From positions 52,912 to 116,911 of the forward strand of contig NZ_JAHKQN010000026.1 in assembly GCF_018861125.1 (NCBI RefSeq): a stretch of 64,000 bases of DNA. Direction: 5' to 3'. This DNA is from Cellulophaga baltica. GTDB lineage: Bacteria > Bacteroidota > Bacteroidia > Flavobacteriales > Flavobacteriaceae. Position 1 is the stretch's first letter; every line of letters starts with the position of its first letter. Shown piece by piece: positions 36,105 to 44,251 of this stretch. The position numbers and the translations under genes are program-made. The notes beneath the pieces are model-generated. The model was given only the letters and a program-made list of their open reading frames with translations, had not been told where the DNA came from and did not search any database.

Positions 36105-37268
36105 TTATTTTAAAGGCTTAAAAAAGAAAGGTTTGTAATTAGGTAGCAATTCAGGGTGAAAAATATGAATTAAATCTTTCAAAATTAAATCGGGCTTTGT
36201 AGGCCCTAATTCATAAAATAATAAGCCGCCAGTTTCACCAATTGTACTTGCAAATGAATAAACGTTTTTATTTTTAAATGAATCAAATTGTGAGTAATGT
36301 GGACTAGAAGTTTCCATATCGCTATATGTGGTAAATTGATCAGGGGAAATCCAAAAATTAGCATGTTGCCCTTTTTCAAGCACGGTTTCCCAACTTAATG
36401 ATAAACTGCCAGTTTCATTAGTGTCGTTATAAATATAAGTAGCATTAGCGTCTTTTATAAATTGTGAAGCCCAACTGTTGCCTCCTGGAGCATACCAAAC
36501 ATCTTTATACATAGCACCACTCAATACGGTAGGTTTTATAGTGGCCTTTTTTGCAATTGATTTAGCATCAATGTAATTTTTTTCAATGGCATTAAAAATA
36601 GAATCTCCTTTTTTTTCTAATCCGTAAAACGGTGCAATAAACTTAATCCACTCAGCTTTGCCAAGTGGAGTTTCTTCAGTCCAATCACCATTATATACCA
36701 CGGGTATGTTTGCTCGTTGTATAGTGTTATAGGTTTTATTTTGATTGTTGATACTAAAACCAATTACTAAATCAGGTTGTAATTCCAATACCATTTCAGT
36801 ATTGATACTCTCATTTTTTCCAATTTCTTTTACTTGCCCATTCGTTATAAGCTTGCGCGTGTTTTTCGAGGAAATATATTCAGTACTAGGAAAGCCGATT
36901 AATGATTCTTCTACTCCAAAAGATTCTAAAACAGGTATATGTGTAGTTGATGTTGCAATTATTTTATTTACAGGAGTTGTTACAATAGCATCATATTCAT
37001 CTTTATTTAATGTAATATAAGGGGCTTTTTCTAATGGGATTAATGCATACTTGAAACTTTTTTCAGCATTGGGCCACGGAGAAGTAATTGTAATAATAGT
37101 AACACCAGAGGTTTGTTTTTCAATTTTAAAGCCCTTAGCATATTTAATTGTTTCACCAGAAATTTTAGGAGTAGTAGAGTTAAAAGGTGAATTTTCTATA
37201 GGTTCTTTTTTTGTTTCTTTACAAGAGAAAAGTAGTATGAAGATAATTATAGTAGTGAAAAACCTCAT
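36105..37268 (-). CDS. Corrinoid/iron-type ABC substrate-binding lipoprotein (BtuF-like)
   Basis: 387-residue periplasmic lipoprotein of the cluster A-III binding fold. Signal and lipobox: TTIIIFILLFSC. The two lobes are marked by NKIIATSTTHIPVLESFG (N-lobe) and QPDLVIGFSINNQNK, then VVYNGDWTEETPLGKAEWIK. It is larger than E. coli BtuF (266), mainly at both ends. I start at the ATG at 37268, which begins the signal peptide; the open frame reaches 37316. First gene of the importer operon, divergent from the riboswitch and btuB-like gene. Confidence 0.88.
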   Translation of the reverse strand: MRFFTTIIIFILLFSCKETKKEPIENSPFNSTTPKISGETIKYAKGFKIEKQTSGVTIITITSPWPNAEKSFKYALIPLEKAPYITLNKDEYDAIVTTPVNKIIATSTTHIPVLESFGVEESLIGFPSTEYISSKNTRKLITNGQVKEIGKNESINTEMVLELQPDLVIGFSINNQNKTYNTIQRANIPVVYNGDWTEETPLGKAEWIKFIAPFYGLEKKGDSIFNAIEKNYIDAKSIAKKATIKPTVLSGAMYKDVWYAPGGNSWASQFIKDANATYIYNDTNETGSLSLSWETVLEKGQHANFWISPDQFTTYSDMETSSPHYSQFDSFKNKNVYSFASTIGETGGLLFYELGPTKPDLILKDLIHIFHPELLPNYKPFFFKPLK

Positions 37269-37360
37269 AAGATTAATTTTGGGTGTTTTTATAGGTAATA
37301 ACGTAACAAATGTCATATTTTAAAACTGTTTAACGTACTATTTTTAATTAAAATTTTAAA

Positions 37361-37468
37361 ATGAGAAGTAATTCAAACACCATAATTTATATAATTGCGG
37401 GTATAATTCTACTTCATTTTGTTGTTGGTATTATATGGTTGTTAATTAAACTGAATAAAAAAAAGTAA
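37361..37468 (+). CDS. 35-residue putative single-pass membrane protein
   Basis: A short frame encoding MRSNSNTIIYIIAGIILLHF, continuing through one hydrophobic helix (about residues 8-29) to a basic end (KLNKKK). It lies between the divergent importer operon and the cobalamin riboswitch. The composition and positive-inside end look like a real small membrane protein rather than noise. There is no homology evidence, and the AT-rich DNA raises the chance of accident. Confidence 0.45.
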   Translation: MRSNSNTIIYIIAGIILLHFVVGIIWLLIKLNKKK

Positions 37469-37516
37469 CATTTTTATATTTTTTTTAGAAGCATAAAACA
37501 ATATCTTCGCGCCGAA

Positions 37517-37700
37517 TTTTGGTTCAACATTCTTTTATTTATATGTTGATTAAAAGGGAATCTAGTGAAATTCTAGAGCTGTTCCCGCAACTGTAAGCTT
37601 AGCCTTAATTGGTGGCTATCATTTCTTCAAAATACCACTGAGTTTTTACTTGGGAAGGTGAATGATAGTACGTAAGTCAGGAGACCTGCCAGATTCAAAA
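37517..37700 (+). promoter_or_regulatory. Cobalamin (AdoCbl) riboswitch
   Basis: Class RF00174-type leader. P1 pairs 37517-37525 with 37692-37700. Conserved elements in order: AAAAGGGAAT, GCTGTTCCCGCAACTGTAAGC, a CCACTG ... GGGAAGG segment, and the B12 box AAGTCAGGAGACCTGCC (37674-37690). It lies upstream of the BtuB-type receptor and is expected to switch it off when adenosylcobalamin or a related corrinoid is abundant. Confidence 0.97.
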
Positions 37701-37717
37701 AACTAATGTAAAACTTT

Positions 37718-37779
37718 CGGGATAGAAGTTTACGTATGGGTACAGACATACTATTCTCCCGTTTATTCGATGAATCGAA
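37718..37779 (+). promoter_or_regulatory. Riboswitch expression platform abutting the btuB start codon
   Basis: After the aptamer, a long hairpin (CGGGATAG 37718-37725 with CTATTCTCCCG 37751-37761, inner stem GTATG/CATAC) is followed by a small hairpin TTCGAT/ATCGAA (37766-37779). The latter ends right at the ATG at 37780. No T-run terminator is present, so translational control by occluding the start is more likely. Confidence 0.6.
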
Positions 37780-39639
37780 ATGAACAAAAAAATTTTAAAT
37801 TTTTGTGCTTTAGCTTTAGCCAGTACAGGTTTGATTGCACAAGAACAACAAAAAGAAACAACAGTCCAAAAATTAGACGAAGTAGTTGTAAGTGATTCCC
37901 GTTTTGAATTGAAAAGGGAAAATTCTGGTAAGACAGTAATAAAAATTACTGAAGCGGAAATGGAGCGCAACCAAGGAAAGACGATTGCGGAAATTATCAA
38001 TACCAAAAGTGGCATTGAAATTAATGGAAGTAGAAGTAGAGATGGAGAAGTTTTTGGTTTATATGTTAGAGGCGGACGTGGTAAGCAAGTTTTAGTTACT
38101 ATTGATGGTGTTCGTGTTTCTGATCCTTCATCGACGTCATCTGAATACGATTTAAGATTACTTTCAACAGCTAATGTAGCATCAATTGAAATTATTAAAG
38201 GAGCGGCAAGTACACTCTATGGTACAAATGCGGCAACGGCAGTTATAAATATTACAACTAAAAAGGTGTCTGAAAAAAATATTTCAGGTAATTTTCAAAG
38301 TAGCTTAGGTACACAGCAAACCGCCAGTGATCAAAACTATAATATTTCAGAATTTACAAATAGTGCTTTAGTTAGTGGTACTGTAAGTAAATTTAATTAT
38401 TCGGTGGGTTTCTCAAACAGGTATTCTGATGGACTTTCATCTTTAATAACAGAAGAAAATGAAAAAGACTTTTTTTCTAATTATAGTACGGATGTAAAAT
38501 TAGGATATGAGTTTTCTGAAAAGTTTAATTTAAAAGTTTATGCTAATCAGACCAAATATAGAAGTTCATATGATGAATCGTTTGGATATTACGATGCAGA
38601 TTATTTATATAACAGTGATCAAGAAAGAGTTGGTTTAGTATCAGAATATAAGTATAGTGATAATGGATCTATTCAATTAAATGCGGCTTATACAAATTAT
38701 GAATCAGAGAGTGTAAGTTCTTTTCCTTCTACTTATACAGGTAATAATTATACGGCAGATATTTTCAATAAATATGTGTTTAATGATCAATTTTTTACCA
38801 TTTTAGGATTAAATTATATTCAAGATGAATCTGAATTTGCAGCTACTGAAAATATTACAATTACAGACCCTTATGCAAATGTAGTATATGTATCTCCTTT
38901 CGGCTTAAATTTAAACGTAGGAGCTCGTTTTAATAATAATTCAGAATATGGTTCTCACTTAGTTTACAATGTAAATCCATCATATAGCTATAGTTTAGAT
39001 AATGGTTATGTGAAAGTTCTAGGCTCATATGCTACGTCTTATATTACACCGTCACTTTCTCAATTATATGGTTTTTTTGGGGCAAATCCTGATTTAGAGC
39101 CTGAAGAGAGTGAAACTATTGAAGGAGGTTTGGAATATTCCAATGATAAATTAAGATTAAGTGCACTTTATTTTAATAGAGATGAAAACCAAACTATAAT
39201 TTATGGTACGTTAGGTTATGAGAATGTTGATGGATATATTAAAGCAGAAGGAGTAGAGGTTGAACTTGATTGGTCTTTTTGTAAATCTTTTAATTTAAGT
39301 AGTAATTATACTTTTACGGAACGTACAGGTGATACTGCTATTCGTATTCCTAAGCATAAAGTAAATGCCAATTTAGCATATCAAATTTCAGATAATACAA
39401 ATGCAACGTTAAGCTATGCATTTACAGGAGAACGCTATGATACTAATTTTAATACGTTTTTAAATGAGGAACTATCTTCATTTTCACTAGTTAATTTATA
39501 TTTTAGTCATCAATTATTTTCAAATAAATTAAAAGTGTTTTTAAATGCTGAAAATTTATTTAATGAAGAGTATACCGAGGTAATTGGTTATACAACACGT
39601 GGTCGTAACTTTAGGTTAGGACTTAATCTAACTTTGTAA
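37780..39639 (+). CDS. btuB: BtuB-type TonB-dependent corrinoid receptor
   Basis: 619-residue outer-membrane receptor, probably for vitamin B12. Signal peptide to about residue 20 (STGLIAQ), TonB box-like LDEVVV near 33, plug with EIINTKSGIEINGSRSRDGE, LYVRGGRGKQVLVTIDGVRV and IKGAASTLYGTNAATAVIN, then a 22-strand barrel ending NFRLGLNLTL. The size matches E. coli BtuB (614) and there is no CarboxypepD_reg domain. Riboswitch control and the divergent BtuFCD-type importer give strong support. It ends in a long terminator stem. Confidence 0.92.
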   Translation: MNKKILNFCALALASTGLIAQEQQKETTVQKLDEVVVSDSRFELKRENSGKTVIKITEAEMERNQGKTIAEIINTKSGIEINGSRSRDGEVFGLYVRGGRGKQVLVTIDGVRVSDPSSTSSEYDLRLLSTANVASIEIIKGAASTLYGTNAATAVINITTKKVSEKNISGNFQSSLGTQQTASDQNYNISEFTNSALVSGTVSKFNYSVGFSNRYSDGLSSLITEENEKDFFSNYSTDVKLGYEFSEKFNLKVYANQTKYRSSYDESFGYYDADYLYNSDQERVGLVSEYKYSDNGSIQLNAAYTNYESESVSSFPSTYTGNNYTADIFNKYVFNDQFFTILGLNYIQDESEFAATENITITDPYANVVYVSPFGLNLNVGARFNNNSEYGSHLVYNVNPSYSYSLDNGYVKVLGSYATSYITPSLSQLYGFFGANPDLEPEESETIEGGLEYSNDKLRLSALYFNRDENQTIIYGTLGYENVDGYIKAEGVEVELDWSFCKSFNLSSNYTFTERTGDTAIRIPKHKVNANLAYQISDNTNATLSYAFTGERYDTNFNTFLNEELSSFSLVNLYFSHQLFSNKLKVFLNAENLFNEEYTEVIGYTTRGRNFRLGLNLTL

Positions 39640-39694
39640 TTATTACATAAATAAAAAGCATTATTTCTGACCCTTTTTTTATTTATGTAATAAT
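39639..39694. terminator. Long stem-loop between convergent genes (terminator)
   Basis: ATTATTACATAAATAAAAAG pairs with the 3' arm CTTTTTTTATTTATGTAATAAT around a GC-containing loop. About 20 bp of AT-rich stem. It overlaps the ends of the receptor gene and faces the S41 protease gene. Confidence 0.75.
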
Positions 39695-39696
39695 AC

Positions 39697-41217
39697 TTAT
39701 TTAAATTTTAAATTTTCAGTGTCTCTTAAGTACATTTCAGCAGAAAATTTAGGTTGTTTCATGCTTTTATCAGTACGTGAAAAATTAGAGTTTTTACTAA
39801 GACTAGCTTTTCCAGTACTAGTACCCAACATATCATTTAAAGCAGCATTTAATAAGGCTTCATCAGTATCTCCAAATGCTTTTATATCTGAAGTGTATGA
39901 ATATTCATCAACATAAATGTCAGGGTCGAAACCTAACGTATAATCGCTTTGACCAAGACTATTATAGATTTGAAAAACTATTGGTTGCATCCCAATAGTA
40001 TGGCTGGTATTTAAATTAGAGCCACTTTCGGTATACTTAACAGAATCATCACCATCGGGCGCATCTACTACAGTGATAGAACCTTCATTTTTTCCTACAG
40101 TAGTTTCGCCAACAATAATAACCTCCATATAAGGTCTCAATCCATTAATAATCATTTCACTAGCAGAAGCTGTGCCACTACCTGTTAAAACATATAATCT
40201 ACTTAACGTATTTAATCTAGTTAACACTTCAGTACCTTCAAAATCTCCATCTTTACTATAAATATAGTTTTCATCTAAAAAAGGATATGTAAAGTTTTGA
40301 TCACTTCTTTTACTGTTATATTCAAGACTAGCAAAAGCATCAGAATTTGCAGTTGCGCCACCATCAATCATACTTGCTAAAATATCAGAAGTCAAAACAG
40401 ATCCACCACCATTGTACCTTAAATCTAAAACAAGTTCAGTAATGCTTTGTTCATTAAAATAAGTAAAGACATCTTCTAATTCGCCGTTAAAAGTACTTGT
40501 AAAACTATTGTAAACTAAATAACCAATTTTTGTATTACTTACATCTAGCACATCAAAATAATTGATTGGATTAGAAGTAAATGTAGTTGCAGTTAATTCT
40601 ACCTCACCTTCTATTGGAGTCAATTCTCCATCCACTATATCAGCAAAGCCTAAAGAAAGATTTTCTTCTGTAAATATTTTATTAATTATAGCATAATTAG
40701 TTAAAGTCATTGTTTCACCGTCAACTCTTGAAATGATATCACCTCTTTCAATACCAGCTAAATCAGCAGGAGAACCTTCATCAACATAAGCAACATATAT
40801 AACTACATACTCATTATCTTCACTTACTCGAATTAAGCTTCCTGGAAAACCAATACCATAGGAGGTTGAAATACCATTAAAGCTATCTTCTTGTTCACTT
40901 ATATCTTCAATATACCATGAAAAATCATCAACTACGCCTGGTTGGTAAATTAAATCATCAAACAAACCTTCGGAGGTGTTATAGCTATTTAAATATGTGT
41001 AAAAATCGTCAGTACTAGCAAAATAGTCATCATTAAGAACGGTTTGTTCTTCTTGCCATAAATACCAATGGTTTAATCCTTTCCAAATAAATTCATTAAC
41101 CTCACTATCTAATGTAACCGTAACTTCTTCATTTTCTTCTTCCGTTAAATCATCATCGTTATTACAACTGGCCAAAAAAAGGAATAATACTAATAAATAT
41201 AATAAGTGTTTTTTCAT
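39697..41217 (-). CDS. S41-family C-terminal processing protease, lipoprotein
   Basis: 506-residue exported serine protease of the tail-specific/CtpA family. The lipobox is FLFLASCNN. An S41 N-terminal domain (IWKGLNHWYLW) precedes a PDZ-like part (GSPADLAGIERGDIISRVDG) and the catalytic core: LVLDLRYNGGGSVLTSD, then the Ser/Lys dyad in TGSGTASASEMIINGL and VGETTVGKNEGS. All key residues are present. Start at the ATG at 41217; the open frame to 41256 adds 13 residues before the signal. It has no obvious operon partner. Confidence 0.9.
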   Translation of the reverse strand: MKKHLLYLLVLFLFLASCNNDDDLTEEENEEVTVTLDSEVNEFIWKGLNHWYLWQEEQTVLNDDYFASTDDFYTYLNSYNTSEGLFDDLIYQPGVVDDFSWYIEDISEQEDSFNGISTSYGIGFPGSLIRVSEDNEYVVIYVAYVDEGSPADLAGIERGDIISRVDGETMTLTNYAIINKIFTEENLSLGFADIVDGELTPIEGEVELTATTFTSNPINYFDVLDVSNTKIGYLVYNSFTSTFNGELEDVFTYFNEQSITELVLDLRYNGGGSVLTSDILASMIDGGATANSDAFASLEYNSKRSDQNFTYPFLDENYIYSKDGDFEGTEVLTRLNTLSRLYVLTGSGTASASEMIINGLRPYMEVIIVGETTVGKNEGSITVVDAPDGDDSVKYTESGSNLNTSHTIGMQPIVFQIYNSLGQSDYTLGFDPDIYVDEYSYTSDIKAFGDTDEALLNAALNDMLGTSTGKASLSKNSNFSRTDKSMKQPKFSAEMYLRDTENLKFK

Positions 41218-41423
41218 AAAGTGAATTTTTTCAAACAATTTACGTAAAATTATCAAATTAAAATATTGTTAATTTAAATTAGAGCTCATTTATAATGAGT
41301 GGCTTATAAGTAGTTTTACTTACATATTTGAACAAAATAAATTTTTCTTGTAACAAAAACTAAAATGTATCGTCTTCTTTGTATAAACCACATGATACTG
41401 GTTTAACAACAACCCAACCAATA

Positions 41424-41933
41424 ATGAAACAAGTAGAATTTTTAAATGTTGTAATGCCTTTTAAAGACAAACTCTATAGGTTAGCAAAACGTTTGTTAGT
41501 CTCTAGTGAAGAAGCTGAGGATGCAACACAAGAAATATTACTAAAATTATGGACTAAAAATAATGCGATGAGCAACTATAAAAATGTAGAGGCTTTTGCG
41601 ATGACAATGACTAAGAACTTTTGTTTAGACCGTTTAAAATCAAAACAAGCAGGAAATTTAAAATTAGTTCATAGTAATTATACCGATGATAATACGTCTT
41701 TACAAAAGCAAGTTGAAGCAAGTGATAGCGTAAATTGGGTTCAGAAAATAATGGAAGAATTACCAGAGCAACAAAAATTAGTTTTACAATTGAGAGATGT
41801 TGAAGAATATGAATATGATGAAATTGCAGAGATACTTGACATGCAACCCACAGCAATACGTGTAGCATTATCTAGAGCAAGGAAAACAGTTAGAGAAAAA
41901 CTAGTACAAAAACATAGTTATGGAATTAAATAG
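41424..41933 (+). CDS. ECF-type RNA polymerase sigma factor (second system)
   Basis: 169-residue ECF sigma factor. Region 2: SSEEAEDATQEILLKLW and VEAFAMTMTKNFCLDRLKSK. Region 4: LPEQQKLVLQLRDVEEYEY and the helix-turn-helix YDEIAEILDMQPTAIRVAL. I use the ATG at 41424; a TTG 15 codons upstream is less likely. It heads a five-gene operon, overlapping the anti-sigma-like gene by 14 bp. It differs clearly from the ECF at 10149. Confidence 0.92.
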   Translation: MKQVEFLNVVMPFKDKLYRLAKRLLVSSEEAEDATQEILLKLWTKNNAMSNYKNVEAFAMTMTKNFCLDRLKSKQAGNLKLVHSNYTDDNTSLQKQVEASDSVNWVQKIMEELPEQQKLVLQLRDVEEYEYDEIAEILDMQPTAIRVALSRARKTVREKLVQKHSYGIK

Positions 41934-42357
41934 TATAGAAAAATTACTAGAAAAGTATTTTGAAGCTACAACTACGGTGGCTGAAGAAAAAATTTTGCAG
42001 GCTTATTTTTCAAATGAAAATGTAGTACCGCATTTAGAAAAATATAAATCGTTATTTGCTCATTTTGCAAATGCGAAGCAAGAACAGTTTATCAAACAGA
42101 TACCTTTAAATACGAGCGAATCTAAAAAGAATCGAAAATGGATGAGTGTTGCCGCTGTTGCAGTAGTGCTTTTAGGTATTTATTTTGGTAATAATTACAT
42201 AGAACAGAAAAAAGCAGAGCAAGCACAAGCCGAATATGCCTATGAGCAAACAAAAAAAGCTTTGAGTTTACTTGCTGTAAACTTTAATAAGGGAACTGAA
42301 AAAGTTGCTTATTTAAAAGAATTTGAAGAAACCAAACAAAAAATTTACAATAAATAA
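41920..42357 (+). CDS. Single-pass membrane protein, putative anti-sigma factor
   Basis: 145 residues: a cytoplasmic helical N-terminus (LLEKYFEATTTVAEEKILQ), one membrane helix (about 74-91, WMSVAAVAVVLLGIYFG) and an extracytoplasmic coiled-coil tail rich in Glu, Gln and Lys. The first motif is common in flavobacterial proteins next to ECF sigma genes. Overlap with the sigma gene by 14 bp supports coupled synthesis and direct pairing. No ZAS motif. Confidence 0.7.
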   Translation: MELNSIEKLLEKYFEATTTVAEEKILQAYFSNENVVPHLEKYKSLFAHFANAKQEQFIKQIPLNTSESKKNRKWMSVAAVAVVLLGIYFGNNYIEQKKAEQAQAEYAYEQTKKALSLLAVNFNKGTEKVAYLKEFEETKQKIYNK

Positions 42358-42369
42358 CAAACAGAAATC

Positions 42370-42912
42370 ATGAAAAAATCACTTATAATAATTTTAATCA
42401 GTATTGTTCCCTTATTAGGATTTTCACAATCTTTCTTTGATAAATATGAAGATTCAGATAAGGTTACTTCGGTAATTGTTAGTAAAAGTATGTTCAATCT
42501 TCTAAGTAAAATTGATGTAGAGGTTGATGACCCTGACGCTAAGGATTTTATGGATATTGCTAAGAATGTAAGTAGCTTAAAAGTGTTTACTACAGAAGAT
42601 AAAACTATTGGTGCTGATATGACAAAATCAGTGGATAAATATTTAAAATCAGCATCATTAGAAGAGTTAATGCGTGTAAAAGATAAAGATGCTAATGTAA
42701 AGTTTTATATAAAAAGTGGTAGAGATGAAGATCACGTAAGTGAGTTGCTAATGTTTATTACAAGCATTAAAAATGTAAGTGCTGGTGGTAGAGGCGTTGA
42801 AACTGTATTACTTTCTTTAACAGGAGACATCGATTTAAATAAAATAGGATCATTAACTAGTAAAATGAATTTACCAAAAGAGCTTAATGAAGCGGGAAAA
42901 AGAAATAATTAA
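42370..42912 (+). CDS. DUF4252 secreted protein (copy 1)
   Basis: 180-residue exported protein with a signal peptide cut near GFSQS. DUF4252 features: KVTSVIVSKSMFNLLSKI, SLKVFTTEDK, and LLSLTGDIDLNKIGSLTSKM. It is closely similar to the next gene (shared FDK-E-, SLEELMRV and LTGDI--KIG--T-KMNLPKELN), indicating tandem duplication. It starts 12 bp after the anti-sigma-like gene. Function unknown; secretion and co-transcription with the sigma factor suggest an envelope-response effector. Confidence 0.82.
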   Translation: MKKSLIIILISIVPLLGFSQSFFDKYEDSDKVTSVIVSKSMFNLLSKIDVEVDDPDAKDFMDIAKNVSSLKVFTTEDKTIGADMTKSVDKYLKSASLEELMRVKDKDANVKFYIKSGRDEDHVSELLMFITSIKNVSAGGRGVETVLLSLTGDIDLNKIGSLTSKMNLPKELNEAGKRNN

Positions 42913-42946
42913 AAACATCAATTAATCAATCAAAAAACGAACAATC

Positions 42947-43492
42947 ATGAAAAAAATCACATTAATTTTAGTCTTTACAGTATTGCCATTCTTAGGGTAT
43001 TCTCAATCTTTATTTGACAAATTTGAAGATATGGAGAATGTATCATCAGTAATTGTAAATAAGAGTATGATAAATCTTGTTAGTTCACTGCAACTTGGAG
43101 ATGCTGATAAAGAAACACAAGACTTTTTAGATATCGCTAAAGAATTAAAAAGTTTAAAAGTATTTATTACGGAAGATAAATTAGCATCTGCTGAAATGTA
43201 TGGGAGTGTAAAAAAGTATTTAAAATCTTCAAAATTAGAGGAATTGATGCGTGTGAATGACGAAGATGTAAATGTCAAATTCTATATTAAAGAAGGTAAA
43301 GACAGCAATCATGTAAAAGAATTATTAATGTTTGTTTCAGGTATTAGTAATTCTGATGTTGAAATAAAGGGTAGAAAAGTTGAAACAGTTTTATTATCAC
43401 TAACAGGTGATATTGCACTAGATAAAATAGGAGCACTGACCAATAAAATGAACTTGCCTAAAGAATTAAATAAAGCAAGTAGAAGTAAATAA
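42947..43492 (+). CDS. DUF4252 secreted protein (copy 2)
   Basis: 181 residues, signal peptide cut near GYSQS, paralogue of the previous protein over its whole length (NVSSVIVNKSMINLVSSL, EELMRVNDEDVNVKFYIKEG, LTGDIALDKIGALTNKM). It lies 34 bp downstream on the same strand. Divergence between the copies is moderate, so the duplication is not recent. No catalytic motif recognised. Confidence 0.82.
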   Translation: MKKITLILVFTVLPFLGYSQSLFDKFEDMENVSSVIVNKSMINLVSSLQLGDADKETQDFLDIAKELKSLKVFITEDKLASAEMYGSVKKYLKSSKLEELMRVNDEDVNVKFYIKEGKDSNHVKELLMFVSGISNSDVEIKGRKVETVLLSLTGDIALDKIGALTNKMNLPKELNKASRSK

Positions 43493-43556
43493 ATAAGTAT
43501 AAACTGAAAGCAAGGACAGAATGCTTGTTTCAAGAATTTATAAAATACATAATAGT

Positions 43557-44093
43557 ATGAAAAAATATATTTTAAGTTTTGTAATAGCAGGAGTTTTATT
43601 GTTGTCTAGTTGCTCATCAAAAGAAACATTACAAGAGTATTTCGTTGCAAATACTGAGAACCCTAATTTTATATCTTTTGATTTGCCAGCAAGTTTGTTA
43701 AACATTAATAGTGATGATTTATCTGCTAAGCAAGAAGAGGCATTATCATCTTTAAAAAAACTAAATGTTTTAGCTTTTAAAAAGTCAGTAGAAAATACAG
43801 CAGATTTCACCATAGAAAAAGAAAAAGTAAAGGCGATACTAAAAGGTGAGGAGTATCAAGAATTAATGAAGATGAATACGAAATTTGGTAAAGCGACTAT
43901 AAAATTTTTAGGGGACGATGAAGCTATTGATGAGATTGTTATATACGGCGACTCAAGTGATAAAGGGTTTGTTATAGTACGTGTATTGGGTAATAATATG
44001 AAGCCCGAAAACTTAATTGAATTCATAAATACATTAGAGAAATCAAATGTAGATGGTAAAAAAATAGAAAGTTTAGCAAAAATGTTTCAATAA
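43557..44093 (+). CDS. DUF4252-like lipoprotein (copy 3)
   Basis: 178-residue lipoprotein (lipobox LLLSSCSSK). The body follows the DUF4252 plan (FISFDLPASLLNIN, KLNVLAFKKS, TIKFLGDDEAIDEIVIYG, MKPENLIEFINTLE) but is much more diverged than the two preceding copies. Start chosen at the ATG at 43557, before the signal peptide; the open frame to 43521 is less likely. Last gene of the operon, followed by a strong terminator. Lipid anchoring separates it from the other two, which are soluble exports. Confidence 0.75.
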   Translation: MKKYILSFVIAGVLLLSSCSSKETLQEYFVANTENPNFISFDLPASLLNINSDDLSAKQEEALSSLKKLNVLAFKKSVENTADFTIEKEKVKAILKGEEYQELMKMNTKFGKATIKFLGDDEAIDEIVIYGDSSDKGFVIVRVLGNNMKPENLIEFINTLEKSNVDGKKIESLAKMFQ

Positions 44094-44109
44094 GTATAAA
44101 AGCACTAAT

Positions 44110-44145
44110 AAAAAAGCCCATTTCATTACGGAATGGGCTTTTTTA
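44110..44145 (+). terminator. Terminator of the second ECF operon
   Basis: AAGCCCATTTC / GGAATGGGCTT (44114-44140, G-T pair near the loop) with a T-run. Confidence 0.92.
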
Positions 44146-44251
44146 TTATTAAAAAGTAAATAGTTATTCATTTAGGCCTAAAAAATCAAAGCAATTTCTT
44201 ATTTTTCGGCAACTATTAACTAATAATATTAAATAAACACTATTAGAAATT

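Noticed and set aside
36105-37516. Possibility of a Fe(III) or heme importer instead of corrinoid
   Set aside because: The cluster A-III families overlap, but the adjacent cobalamin riboswitch and BtuB-sized receptor favour corrinoid. It remains an inference.
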